Shown here: positions 1-6,026 of the stretch, piece by piece
How positions within the stretch are numbered: position 1 is the first letter of the stretch
Layout: every line of letters begins with the position of its first letter
DNA from: Singulisphaera sp. GP187
GTDB taxonomy: Bacteria; Planctomycetota; Phycisphaerae; Phycisphaerales; SM1A02
Length of the DNA stretch: 8,124 nucleotides
NCBI GenBank assembly: GCA_945896765.1
Contig: CAMDEL010000063.1
Location: 1-8,124 of the forward strand
Reading direction: 5' to 3'
The notes under the pieces: model-generated
The model's input: only the letters and a program-made list of their open reading frames with translations
Told to the model about the DNA's origin: nothing
The model's database searches: none
Made by a program: the position numbers and the translations under genes

Positions 1-557
1 AAGAGGTCGATTGATTTTGGATCTGGATGCTGCAACTCGAAAGGAGGAGACTCCCACCCCGTCGCACCATATCTCCACACACAAACAATTCCTGCTTGGA
101 GTTGATTCGGCGGTACCGCAGCGGTGACAATCTTTCGCCCAGGTGCTCCTGCCACAACCCATCCTGGCAATGCCGCTACAGACATTCCACAACCATCATT
201 CGCCGTTCCATTGCTCGGAGTCAGTGTCCCTTGAAAATTAAAAATCCCGTCGCCTGCATTATTGTAAAGATGCACCCCGCCTTGTGCCAAATGAACAACG
301 CCGCCCACAGTCACATTCAATCCAGGTGTGCCAACCGCACCAAAGTCGGTGTTCATAGAAATAGATTGTCCAAACTTGTCCGTGGGTGATCCACCCACGG
401 GCGCGTCAAGTTGGTCGAGTGGGATAGCTTGGGGGGCTCTTGCATAGAGCGACTCAACACAATTGAAGGCTGCAGAAAAAGTCAGCGCGACCAATACAAA
501 ACGCAGAGCTGGTTTCTTCACCAAGCGGTTCCCCCTAGATGTTGAAGTATCACGCAT
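1..557 (-). CDS. Secreted FG-GAP repeat protein, N-terminal part (gene runs off left edge)
   Basis: Reading the minus strand from ATG 557-555 gives 185 codons with no stop before the window edge, so this is the N-terminal part of a longer protein. Residues 14-40 look like a Sec signal peptide: basic VKKPALRF, hydrophobic VLVALTFSAAF, then a likely signal peptidase site near SLYA-RAP, so the product should be exported. The mature part reads as degenerate FG-GAP (integrin-alpha-type beta-propeller) repeats: DKFGQSISMN at 60-69, GGVHLYNN at 93-100, DGCGMSVAALPGWVVAGAPG at 121-140, then GIVCVWRYGATGWE. Such proteins are common at planctomycete surfaces; the ligand is unknown. A second possible start is GTG 521-519, which has a better Shine-Dalgarno (AGGGGG, 9 bases upstream) and gives a compact signal peptide. 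ATG 557 has only AGGG at similar spacing. The FG-GAP call is by motif resemblance; the C-terminal domains are unseen. Confidence 0.75.
   Translation of the reverse strand, partial: MRDTSTSRGNRLVKKPALRFVLVALTFSAAFNCVESLYARAPQAIPLDQLDAPVGGSPTDKFGQSISMNTDFGAVGTPGLNVTVGGVVHLAQGGVHLYNNAGDGIFNFQGTLTPSNGTANDGCGMSVAALPGWVVAGAPGRKIVTAAVPPNQLQAGIVCVWRYGATGWESPPFELQHPDPKSIDL
531..536 (-). promoter_or_regulatory. Shine-Dalgarno supporting the alternative GTG start at 521
   Basis: The minus strand reads AGGGGG here, nine bases before an in-frame GTG (521-519). It is the clearest Shine-Dalgarno-like sequence before any candidate start in the window. Starting there would put the KK pair of the signal peptide at the very N-terminus. 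It lies inside the longer ATG-started reading frame, so it may be coincidental. Confidence 0.4.
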
Positions 558-626
558 TTTGTTTATCCCTTTGATTCAAAAAGTCTAGATCGACACTCAA
601 ACTATACGGATTTCAAAGCGATCCGC

Positions 627-651
627 AAAAAAACATTGCACGAATTGCAAT
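627..651 (-). terminator. Rho-independent terminator downstream of tRNA-Arg
   Basis: On the minus strand ATTGCA-ATTCG-TGCAAT forms a 6-bp stem with a 5-base loop, extendable by one T-G wobble, followed by G and seven T residues. It lies 46 bases past the 3' end of the tRNA and before the FG-GAP gene on the same strand, so it should end the tRNA transcript and give the FG-GAP gene its own promoter. The stem is AT-rich and short, but the uninterrupted T tract makes the call reasonable. Confidence 0.65.
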
Positions 652-696
652 ATTTCTTCACTCTCTGCATCAACTGCTCTCACAAATCGCCCAAAA

Positions 697-770
697 CGTC
701 CTCGGTGCGACTTGAACGCACAACCTTTGCCTTCGGAGGGCAACGCTCTATCCAATTGAGCTACGAAGAC
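697..770 (-). tRNA. tRNA-Arg (anticodon CCG)
   Basis: The 74-nt minus-strand sequence folds as a full cloverleaf. The acceptor stem GTCTTCG/CGAGGAC has one G-U pair. TA sits at positions 8-9, the D arm is GCTC-AATTGGATA-GAGC, and the anticodon arm is TTGCC-CTCCGAA-GGCAA. The variable loop is AGGTT and the T arm is GTGCG-TTCAAGT-CGCAC. The loop CTCCGAA gives anticodon CCG, which reads the arginine codon CGG. The discriminator base is G and the 3' CCA is not encoded, so it must be added by the CCA-adding enzyme. A TAGAAT hexamer on the minus strand at 785-780 is a possible -10 box just upstream, with no good -35 partner. The gene stands alone. Confidence 0.95.
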
Positions 771-824
771 TCTCATTCAATTCTAACCCCACCAAACCCA
801 CAGCGGGGCTAGCCTCACGATTTC

Positions 825-2090
825 ATGCCGCAAGATTTGATCCCCAAAGACACGATGACGATTCCTGGTGGGTCTCACGGCAGGCATCAAATCGCGGAGC
901 GAATGACGCATCGAGGAAGCCTCGGAATCAAGGCGATTACGTTTCTGAATTCTCTTGCAACTGGCGTCCTTTGGAATGGGCTGGGGTTTATCACCTCCAA
1001 TGAATTTCATTATTCGGCATCACAAACATACGCGCTGTACATCGTCACTGGTGCGATCTATGCGTTCTCTGCTCTGTATTGTGGCACACTTGTTCGACGA
1101 TTTGAACGAAAACTCAACGCTCGCAAAGTGATGATGATTCTGTTTCTGATTCAGGTCTTGGTTGCGCCACTGATTTATATCGGCTCTTCAAGTATTGGGC
1201 TGATCGTCATTGCGATCGTCACCAGTTTCACTGGTGCGTGCCTTTGGCCAATTATCGAGTCGTATGTCGCAGCGGGGAGAAGCGCGCAGCAAACGCGAAA
1301 AGCAATCGGACAATGGTGCATTGTGTGGATGACTTCTGTTTCATTGGCGCTCTTTTTAATGGCGCCCCTGCAGCAAAACGAGGGATGGATGAATCCGCGG
1401 CTTGCACTCTTTGCAATTCTGCCGATGAGTTTGCTTTCGATGGCGTGTCTTTGGTTTGTGCCGTCTCATCCCGGACATCACCACGCACCTGCGGAAGAAG
1501 CTCCGGCTGATTACAACTCTCACTTGAAAAGCGCGCGAATTCTTTTGCCCGCTTCATATTTGCTCGTTGGCGCGTTGAGTCCTCTGATGCCATATCTGCT
1601 TGATCGATTGAAACTTGAAGCGACAAGCGAAACACCTCTGACTGCAGTGTGGTTGAGTATGCGTGTTGTCGTCGTTGCACTTATGGCTCACATTTCTTTC
1701 TGGCATGGACGATGGAGCACGCTGCTTGCAGGATCAATTCTGCTTGCGAGCGGCTTTGCAATCGTCGTGACGATTCCATCTGTGCCGTTCATCGTCATCG
1801 GTCTTGCGCTCTTCGGCGCGGGTCACGGAATTATCTATTACGCCGCTCTCTATTACGCACTGCGGGTTGGAAGCGCAGGAATTGATGCGGGTGGAATGCA
1901 CGAAGCGCTCATCGGACTTGGATATGTCGTTGGACCTGCAGCGGGACTCTGCGGTTTTCTGCTGGGAGGAGGCGGATGGACTGTTGCAATCGTGTGGGGG
2001 CTGCTCGCAATCGCTGCGATTCCAGCGGTTCTGCCATTTTTCGATTCGTGGAGACAAAAACAAAAAATGCTCTCTTCGAATACAAACTGA
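825..2090 (+). CDS. Major facilitator superfamily (MFS) transporter, 12 TM
   Basis: This 421-residue protein has about twelve hydrophobic segments, near residues 36-58, 68-90, 102-120, 122-148, 164-182, 193-213, 239-259, 272-293, 298-318, 320-346, 360-381 and 385-406, the size and layout of an MFS permease. A longer hydrophilic loop at 214-237, with HPGHHH and acidic residues, separates the two six-helix halves as expected. Other features are the basic loop RRFERKLNARK after TM2, LWPIIESYV in TM4, and a glycine-rich helix GAGHGIIYYAALYY in TM10. The substrate cannot be read from sequence. The start is uncertain: ATG 825 has no Shine-Dalgarno, and in-frame ATGs at 855 and 903 are possible; the one at 903 follows GGAG by only three bases but shortens an unusually long N-terminal tail. 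The gene has no close same-strand partner and converges on the photolyase gene. Confidence 0.85.
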   Translation: MPQDLIPKDTMTIPGGSHGRHQIAERMTHRGSLGIKAITFLNSLATGVLWNGLGFITSNEFHYSASQTYALYIVTGAIYAFSALYCGTLVRRFERKLNARKVMMILFLIQVLVAPLIYIGSSSIGLIVIAIVTSFTGACLWPIIESYVAAGRSAQQTRKAIGQWCIVWMTSVSLALFLMAPLQQNEGWMNPRLALFAILPMSLLSMACLWFVPSHPGHHHAPAEEAPADYNSHLKSARILLPASYLLVGALSPLMPYLLDRLKLEATSETPLTAVWLSMRVVVVALMAHISFWHGRWSTLLAGSILLASGFAIVVTIPSVPFIVIGLALFGAGHGIIYYAALYYALRVGSAGIDAGGMHEALIGLGYVVGPAAGLCGFLLGGGGWTVAIVWGLLAIAAIPAVLPFFDSWRQKQKMLSSNTN

Positions 2091-2130
2091 AATCAACTTC
2101 AATAACTGTTTCACATGATTCTGCGGTTGA

Positions 2131-2172
2131 GGCTGTGGCTGGGGCTGGAGCTGTTTCCGTTGCGATTGTGTT
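2131..2172. repeat. Degenerate GGCTGK hexamer repeat
   Basis: GGCTGT, GGCTGG, GGCTGG and AGCTGT follow in direct succession at 2131-2154, then TTCCGT and diverged units. The junction AGCTGTTTCCG also occurs in the 12-bp array 200 bases away (2363-2373), so the two blocks may share an origin. The run is short and imperfect. Confidence 0.4.
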
Positions 2173-2321
2173 TGCGTACCCAGCCGTTGAAAAATTCTAC
2201 CGGGCGAGTTCCGCAGGCGGCCGACTGCACTTGCAATAAAATTTCTTAAACCAGATCGTGTCGGTCGCCGAGGACTGTCTGAGCCCGGCGGAATCTTTTC
2301 ACGGCTGCCCTCTTATGCAAT

Positions 2322-2402
2322 TCCGTGGCTGTATCTGTGGCTGTATCTGTGGCCGTATCCGCAGCTGTTTCCGCGGCTGTATCCGCAGCTGTATCCCCGG
2401 CT
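2322..2402. repeat. 12-bp tandem repeat, about 6.75 copies, unit TCYGYRGCTGTA
   Basis: Six complete 12-base units start at 2322, 2334, 2346, 2358, 2370 and 2382, followed by a 9-base partial unit. The units differ only at unit positions 3, 5, 6, 9 and 12. Because 12 is a multiple of three, all frames stay open: the plus strand reads (S-V/A-A-V)n and one minus frame reads (D/E-T-A-T/A)n. The minus frame has no start codon after its last upstream stop. The plus frame starts only at a GTG inside the array and runs antisense into the photolyase gene. I therefore call it a non-coding minisatellite just past the photolyase stop codon. CAGCTG and CCGCGG palindromes inside it could form small hairpins. 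Confidence 0.85.
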
Positions 2403-2427
2403 TCGCCAAGAAACTTACAATGGCATT

Positions 2428-3873
2428 TTACTTCTTCCCAAACGCACTCAACGCCGCCAACGCTCGATTTCGCGCAGTCACGTGATCAACAATTGGCGCG
2501 GGATAATTTCCACCAAGCTCCACTCCCGATTGAAGCAAAACCAAAGGCGGCGCATTCCATGGCTGATGAATGAATTCGCTAGGCACTTTCGCTAATTCAG
2601 GAATCCACTCGCGCACATACGTCCCCTGCGAGTCAAACTTCTCACCTTGCAAAATCGGATTGAAGATTCGAAAGTATGGCGCAGCATCCGCACCGCATCC
2701 CGCACTCCATTGCCATCCAAGCGAATTGCTCGAAAGATCCGCATCAACAAGCGTCTCCCAAAACCATTTCGCTCCCTGCTGCCAATCTTGCAGCAAATGT
2801 TTCACCAGAAAACTTGCGACGATCATCCGAACTCGATTATGCATCCATCCAGTTGCCCAGAGTTGCCGCATACCAGCATCCACGATTGGATATCCCGTCT
2901 GACCACGCTTCCACGCTTTCAAACGCTCAGCAGAGGGTTCCCACGGAAAGCGCTCAAACTCCGGTCGCAGCGGATTCTCCGCAGTGCGCGGGAAATTCGA
3001 CATCACGTGATATGCAAAGTCTCGCCAGAGAATCTCTGCAAGATATTTTTGCGCGCCAACCGTAGCCGCCGCAGGAGACTTCGATACTTCATTCCAAATA
3101 CGTCGCGGCGAAATCTCGCCCCAGTGCAAATGCGCGCTCAACCTTGATGAACCATCTTCAGCAGGGATATCGCGATTCTCGCCATACGCCTGCGCGGCCT
3201 GAAGAGTGAACTTCGACAATCGTTTGCGTGCGCCTTCTTCGCCAGGTTGCCACCAATTGCGCATGGTCTTCGCCCAATCGATCGCAGGAAGAAGTTTCAG
3301 ATCATCCAAAGAATCGCTGGGAATCTTTGCGTCACTTCCCTTCAATATTTTCGGCGACGAGAGCGGCGGATCACTACTCATCGTGTTGCGATACGACTTC
3401 GCAAATGGCGTGTAGACCTTGTATGGCACACCCGATCCAGTACGAATCACCGCTGGATCGTGCATCAAAGTTCCTGCATGCGCTGCAAATGAAACTCCAA
3501 CTGCGAGCAGTTCCTTCCTGACCAATGCTTCTTGCGCTTTCGCACTCGGCTCGTAACGCATCGAACAGTGGACTCCAACAGCACCAGTCACCTTCGCAAT
3601 TTCTGCGAGCACTTTTTCTGGTGCGCCCTGCCGAAGAATCAACGGGGATCCTAAAGTCGAAAGCGTTTTCCCCAGAGAAGCAAGCGAAAAATGAAGCCAC
3701 CACTTCGATGCGCCACCTACTGGCCATGCTCCTTCACTCTTTGGATCCCAAACAAAAACAGGAATAACCACACGCCCACCCTGTGATGCGGCATGAAGCG
3801 CTGGATGATCATCAGTACGAAGATCTTGACGAAACCAAACAATGACTGGGCGCGATTGCGGTTCTGGTTTCAT
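2428..3873 (-). CDS. phrB: Class I deoxyribodipyrimidine (CPD) photolyase
   Basis: This 481-residue flavoprotein, of usual length for the class, uses blue light to split cyclobutane pyrimidine dimers in DNA. Residues 9-135 form the alpha/beta antenna-binding domain, beginning VIVWFRQDLRTDDHPAL. The C-terminal FAD domain carries SRLSAHLHWGEISPR (243-257), WRDFAYHVM (283-291), GYPIVDAGMRQL (327-338), GWMHNRVRMIVASFLVKHLL (342-361) and WQWSAGCGADAAPYFRIFNP (387-406). The electron-transfer tryptophan triad is intact: W311, W364 and W387 match E. coli W306, W359 and W382, and N383 matches the flavin-tuning N378. These conserved blocks match the bacterial class I CPD enzymes closely; a (6-4) photolyase or cryptochrome is less likely. 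ATG 3873 overlaps the stop of the upstream gene as ATGA, with GGAAAA seven bases before it, so translational coupling is expected. The nature of the antenna (folate or deazaflavin) cannot be read here. Confidence 0.96.
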   Translation of the reverse strand: MKPEPQSRPVIVWFRQDLRTDDHPALHAASQGGRVVIPVFVWDPKSEGAWPVGGASKWWLHFSLASLGKTLSTLGSPLILRQGAPEKVLAEIAKVTGAVGVHCSMRYEPSAKAQEALVRKELLAVGVSFAAHAGTLMHDPAVIRTGSGVPYKVYTPFAKSYRNTMSSDPPLSSPKILKGSDAKIPSDSLDDLKLLPAIDWAKTMRNWWQPGEEGARKRLSKFTLQAAQAYGENRDIPAEDGSSRLSAHLHWGEISPRRIWNEVSKSPAAATVGAQKYLAEILWRDFAYHVMSNFPRTAENPLRPEFERFPWEPSAERLKAWKRGQTGYPIVDAGMRQLWATGWMHNRVRMIVASFLVKHLLQDWQQGAKWFWETLVDADLSSNSLGWQWSAGCGADAAPYFRIFNPILQGEKFDSQGTYVREWIPELAKVPSEFIHQPWNAPPLVLLQSGVELGGNYPAPIVDHVTARNRALAALSAFGKK

Positions 3874-5261
3874 TTCATTTTTCCAAATGCAAAGCTGAGC
3901 GCATCATCAATCGTGGCGTATCCAAATCGAAAGCCACGTTCAAGCAAAACTTTGGGATGAACGAATTGCCCAGAAAGCAAGAGCTCACTGCCCATCTCTC
4001 CAAATATCAGTCGAACGATCGGTGCAGGTAATGGCGCGATGCATGGACGATGAAGCACCCGTGCAAGCGCTCGAGCGAAATCAATCTGCGCGACGGGACG
4101 CGGCGAGACTGCATTCACCGCGCCTGAAATAGTTTTCTCTTCGATAGCAAATTGAATCGCAGCGACAAGATCATCGAGATGAATCCAACTCATTCCTTGA
4201 CGGCCACTTCCCACACGACCGCCAGCTCCAAAGAGAAATGGAAGTCGCATACTTCCAAGAACTCCAGTTCGTGCATTCAACACAATCCCAATTCGCATTC
4301 GAACAACACGAATTCCACGAGACTCAACCGGTTGCAATGCGGACTCCCATGCCTGCGTCACTTGAGCAAGAAAACCACTGCCATTTGGCGCACTTTCATC
4401 AACCAAACCTTCTTGAAGGTTGCCATAAAATCCAACTCCAGAAGCGCAGACCATCACCGATGGGGGACGATTCAATCTTGCGATTGCCTCGCTCAAATTT
4501 CGAGTGCCCAACTCTCGACTCTCCAAGATCACTTTCTTGCGCGCTGCAGTCCATCTTCCTTCTGCAATATTTGCGCCGGCAAGATGCACGACAGCATCAA
4601 TTCCTTCGAGCTTGCTGGCATCCCACTCACCAGTTGGATTCCAACGAACCTCGTCGGGACCAAGAGTTGATCCACCGCGGACGAGTCGAAGAACTCGATG
4701 CCCACCCGTGGAAAGAAACGCGCAGAGTGCGCGACCAACTGCCCCTGTGGAACCTGTCACCGCAATCGTTCTGCGCGGACGGTCGGAATACTGTGAATGA
4801 CGAGCGAGATCGTCTCGTGTGCGTTGATGTCGAAAGGCGAACATCTGTGCGAGATCACTGCGAATTTTCCAGCCCATAAAAATGTCGGAAATCGCAGAGA
4901 ACGGCAACTGATATTCGACGCTGTCACGCAGATCACTCTGCAGCGCGCCCTTGTCCAAGAATGAATGCTCGTGAACCCACTGCTTGAATGGACCCTGAAC
5001 AGATCGATCAACAAATTGTTCCCCAGGTTTCACTTGTTCATGCACAGCGACCCATCGAATCCGCATCGGTCCAATCTTCAGCCCAAGAACAGTTCGTGAA
5101 CCATCCCGAAGCGGTTCGTTCTGCTCGATTTGCACATCCTGCCATGGTGGAAGCAATCGATTGATCGCGCCTGGAGAAAAGTGCCAAGCAGCGAGCGCAG
5201 ATCGCGATGCTGGCATTGATGACTGCTTGTGAAAAGTTTGGCGTGCGATGTTGAACTCCAA
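3870..5261 (-). CDS. SRPBCC-domain / TIGR01777-family NAD(P)-dependent epimerase fusion (YfcH-like)
   Basis: The 463-residue protein has two parts. Residues about 8-155 look like a SRPBCC (START-like) ligand-binding domain: WHFSPGAINRLLPPW (26-40), KIGPMRIRWVAVHE (62-75), GPFKQWVHEHSF (90-101) and DSVEYQLPF (113-121). Residues 164-463 are an extended SDR-type epimerase of the TIGR01777/YfcH family: nucleotide-binding TGSTGAVG (169-176), HLAGANIAEGRW (226-237), SGVGFYG (274-280), MSWIHLDDLV (357-366), and a DUF1731-like tail LLLSGQFVHPKVLLERGF (427-444). The substrate of this family is not established. The start is TTG 5261: the next ATG (codon 16) would cut off part of the first strand of the SRPBCC domain. 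Neither start has a clear Shine-Dalgarno. The stop overlaps the photolyase start, so the two are probably one operon. Proteins with this domain order are known in other bacteria, so the fusion itself is not a sequencing error. Confidence 0.87.
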   Translation of the reverse strand: MEFNIARQTFHKQSSMPASRSALAAWHFSPGAINRLLPPWQDVQIEQNEPLRDGSRTVLGLKIGPMRIRWVAVHEQVKPGEQFVDRSVQGPFKQWVHEHSFLDKGALQSDLRDSVEYQLPFSAISDIFMGWKIRSDLAQMFAFRHQRTRDDLARHSQYSDRPRRTIAVTGSTGAVGRALCAFLSTGGHRVLRLVRGGSTLGPDEVRWNPTGEWDASKLEGIDAVVHLAGANIAEGRWTAARKKVILESRELGTRNLSEAIARLNRPPSVMVCASGVGFYGNLQEGLVDESAPNGSGFLAQVTQAWESALQPVESRGIRVVRMRIGIVLNARTGVLGSMRLPFLFGAGGRVGSGRQGMSWIHLDDLVAAIQFAIEEKTISGAVNAVSPRPVAQIDFARALARVLHRPCIAPLPAPIVRLIFGEMGSELLLSGQFVHPKVLLERGFRFGYATIDDALSFAFGKMK

Positions 5262-5306
5262 TCGAGGGACAGAAGCCTAGCCAATCTCGCGAGGCAAAGC
5301 GCACAT

Positions 5307-5327
5307 CACTCTTACTTTTTAAGAGTG
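5307..5327. promoter_or_regulatory. Perfect 8-bp inverted repeat in divergent promoter region (candidate operator)
   Basis: CACTCTTA-CTTTT-TAAGAGTG is a perfect 8-bp inverted repeat with a 5-base spacer in the 102-base gap between the divergent epimerase/photolyase unit and the isomerase gene. No T tract follows on either strand, so it is not an intrinsic terminator. Its position suits a site for a dimeric regulator, but no regulator gene is nearby and no convincing -35/-10 pair could be assigned, so the role is inferred. A smaller palindrome, ATGCGCAT, follows at 5338-5345. Confidence 0.4.
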
Positions 5328-5363
5328 CTCGATGCAGATGCGCATTCACACTAGACTGCAAAC

Positions 5364-5942
5364 ATGTCACCTTCCGCACGGACCGCCGAAGCCTGCATCC
5401 AACACCGACTTGATCAAGCGAAAGTTGCGCTTGGGAACCTTGGTGCAATGCGGCAAGAACTGACTGCGCTCATCAAAAACGTGCAACAAGCTCTTGCAAA
5501 TGGGCACATGATCCTGACTTGTGGAAATGGCGGCAGCGCCGCAGAGGCCCTCCATCTTTCTGAAGAACTCATCGGCCGTTATCGTTCATCGCGTGCGCCA
5601 CTGAAATCAATTTGCCTTTGCGCTGATACGACTGCATTGACTTGCATTGGAAACGATTTCGGATTCGATCACATCTATTCCCGTCAAGTCGAAGCGCTCG
5701 CTTCAAAGGGAGATCAACTCATCGTTCTCTCGACATCTGGAAATAGTCCAAACATTCTTCGCGCACTTGAAGCAGCAAAATTGCGGGGCGCAGGAACGAT
5801 CGGGCTTCTGGGAGCAGATGGCGGAAAAGCTCGTGCGTTGTGCGACCTTCCAATCGTTGTCTCTGGAGTCGATGGCGCCGCAGTCCAAGAAATCCATCAA
5901 ATGATTATCCATATTCTTTGTGAAAGCCTCGAACCTGCTTGA
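5364..5942 (+). CDS. gmhA: Phosphoheptose (D-sedoheptulose-7-phosphate) isomerase, SIS domain
   Basis: This 192-residue single-SIS-domain protein has the length of E. coli GmhA. GmhA converts sedoheptulose 7-phosphate to D-glycero-D-manno-heptose 7-phosphate in the cytoplasm, the first step to ADP-heptose for lipopolysaccharide core or S-layer glycans. Visible blocks are LTCGNGGSAAEALHLSEELIGRYR (51-74 overall), GNDFGFDHIYSRQVEA (96-111), the phosphate-binding STSGNS (123-128), LGADGGKA (149-156) and VQEIHQMIIHILCE (174-187). Residues matching the GmhA catalytic and metal-site positions are present at a constant offset of three: H64, E68, Q175 and H183 (E. coli H61, E65, Q172, H180). DiaA-like SIS proteins are related, but conservation of these residues favours the isomerase. 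ATG 5364 has no Shine-Dalgarno. No other heptose gene is in the window. The following gene starts 84 bases later on the same strand and may be co-transcribed. Confidence 0.88.
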   Translation: MSPSARTAEACIQHRLDQAKVALGNLGAMRQELTALIKNVQQALANGHMILTCGNGGSAAEALHLSEELIGRYRSSRAPLKSICLCADTTALTCIGNDFGFDHIYSRQVEALASKGDQLIVLSTSGNSPNILRALEAAKLRGAGTIGLLGADGGKARALCDLPIVVSGVDGAAVQEIHQMIIHILCESLEPA

Positions 5943-6026
5943 AGTGACCATTTCAAACGCACCAAAGTCCAATTCCACCGAGCAGAATCTGAACTTCTTG
6001 CGAATGAGATAGAGAACCACACGATC

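Larger units (their letters stand above)
2091..2427. other. Convergent intergenic region, no convincing gene
   Basis: These 337 bases separate the 3' ends of the MFS gene (plus) and the photolyase gene (minus). They hold two repeat blocks of related sequence: loose GGCTGK hexamers at 2131-2172 and the clear 12-bp tandem array at 2322-2402. Short frames exist on both strands but none has family features or a supported start. I find no strong rho-independent terminator for either flanking gene. The best candidate, CGCCG pairing with CGGCG around 2268-2290, has a long loop and a poor T tract. Confidence 0.6.

Noticed and set aside
27..389. Plus-strand 120-residue open frame over the FG-GAP gene
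   Set aside because: The opposite strand gives a signal peptide and FG-GAP motifs in one long frame; this plus frame has a disordered, Arg/Ser-rich composition with no family features.
607..625. CGGAT/ATCCG inverted repeat next to the tRNA terminator
   Set aside because: The stem is only 5 bp with a 9-base loop, and in the plus orientation it is followed by A residues, so no function can be supported.
2115..2249. Short plus-strand ATG frame of 44 residues, leucine at alternate positions
   Set aside because: The alternating leucines come from the GGCTGK hexamer repeat read as CTG every second codon. There is no Shine-Dalgarno and no recognisable family.
2322..2402. Tandem array as a CRISPR
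   Set aside because: The units are 12 bases and directly adjacent with no unique spacers, and no cas gene is present.
2325..2573. Plus-strand frame encoding the SVAV/SAAV repeat and running into the photolyase gene
   Set aside because: It starts at a GTG inside the tandem array and its second half is antisense to conserved photolyase sequence.
4238..4879. Plus-strand 213-residue frame inside the epimerase fusion
   Set aside because: It is antisense to well-conserved Rossmann and TIGR01777 motifs, and its own translation shows no family features.
5307..5327. Inverted repeat as a rho-independent terminator
   Set aside because: No T tract follows the stem on either strand, and it lies upstream of both divergent genes rather than downstream.
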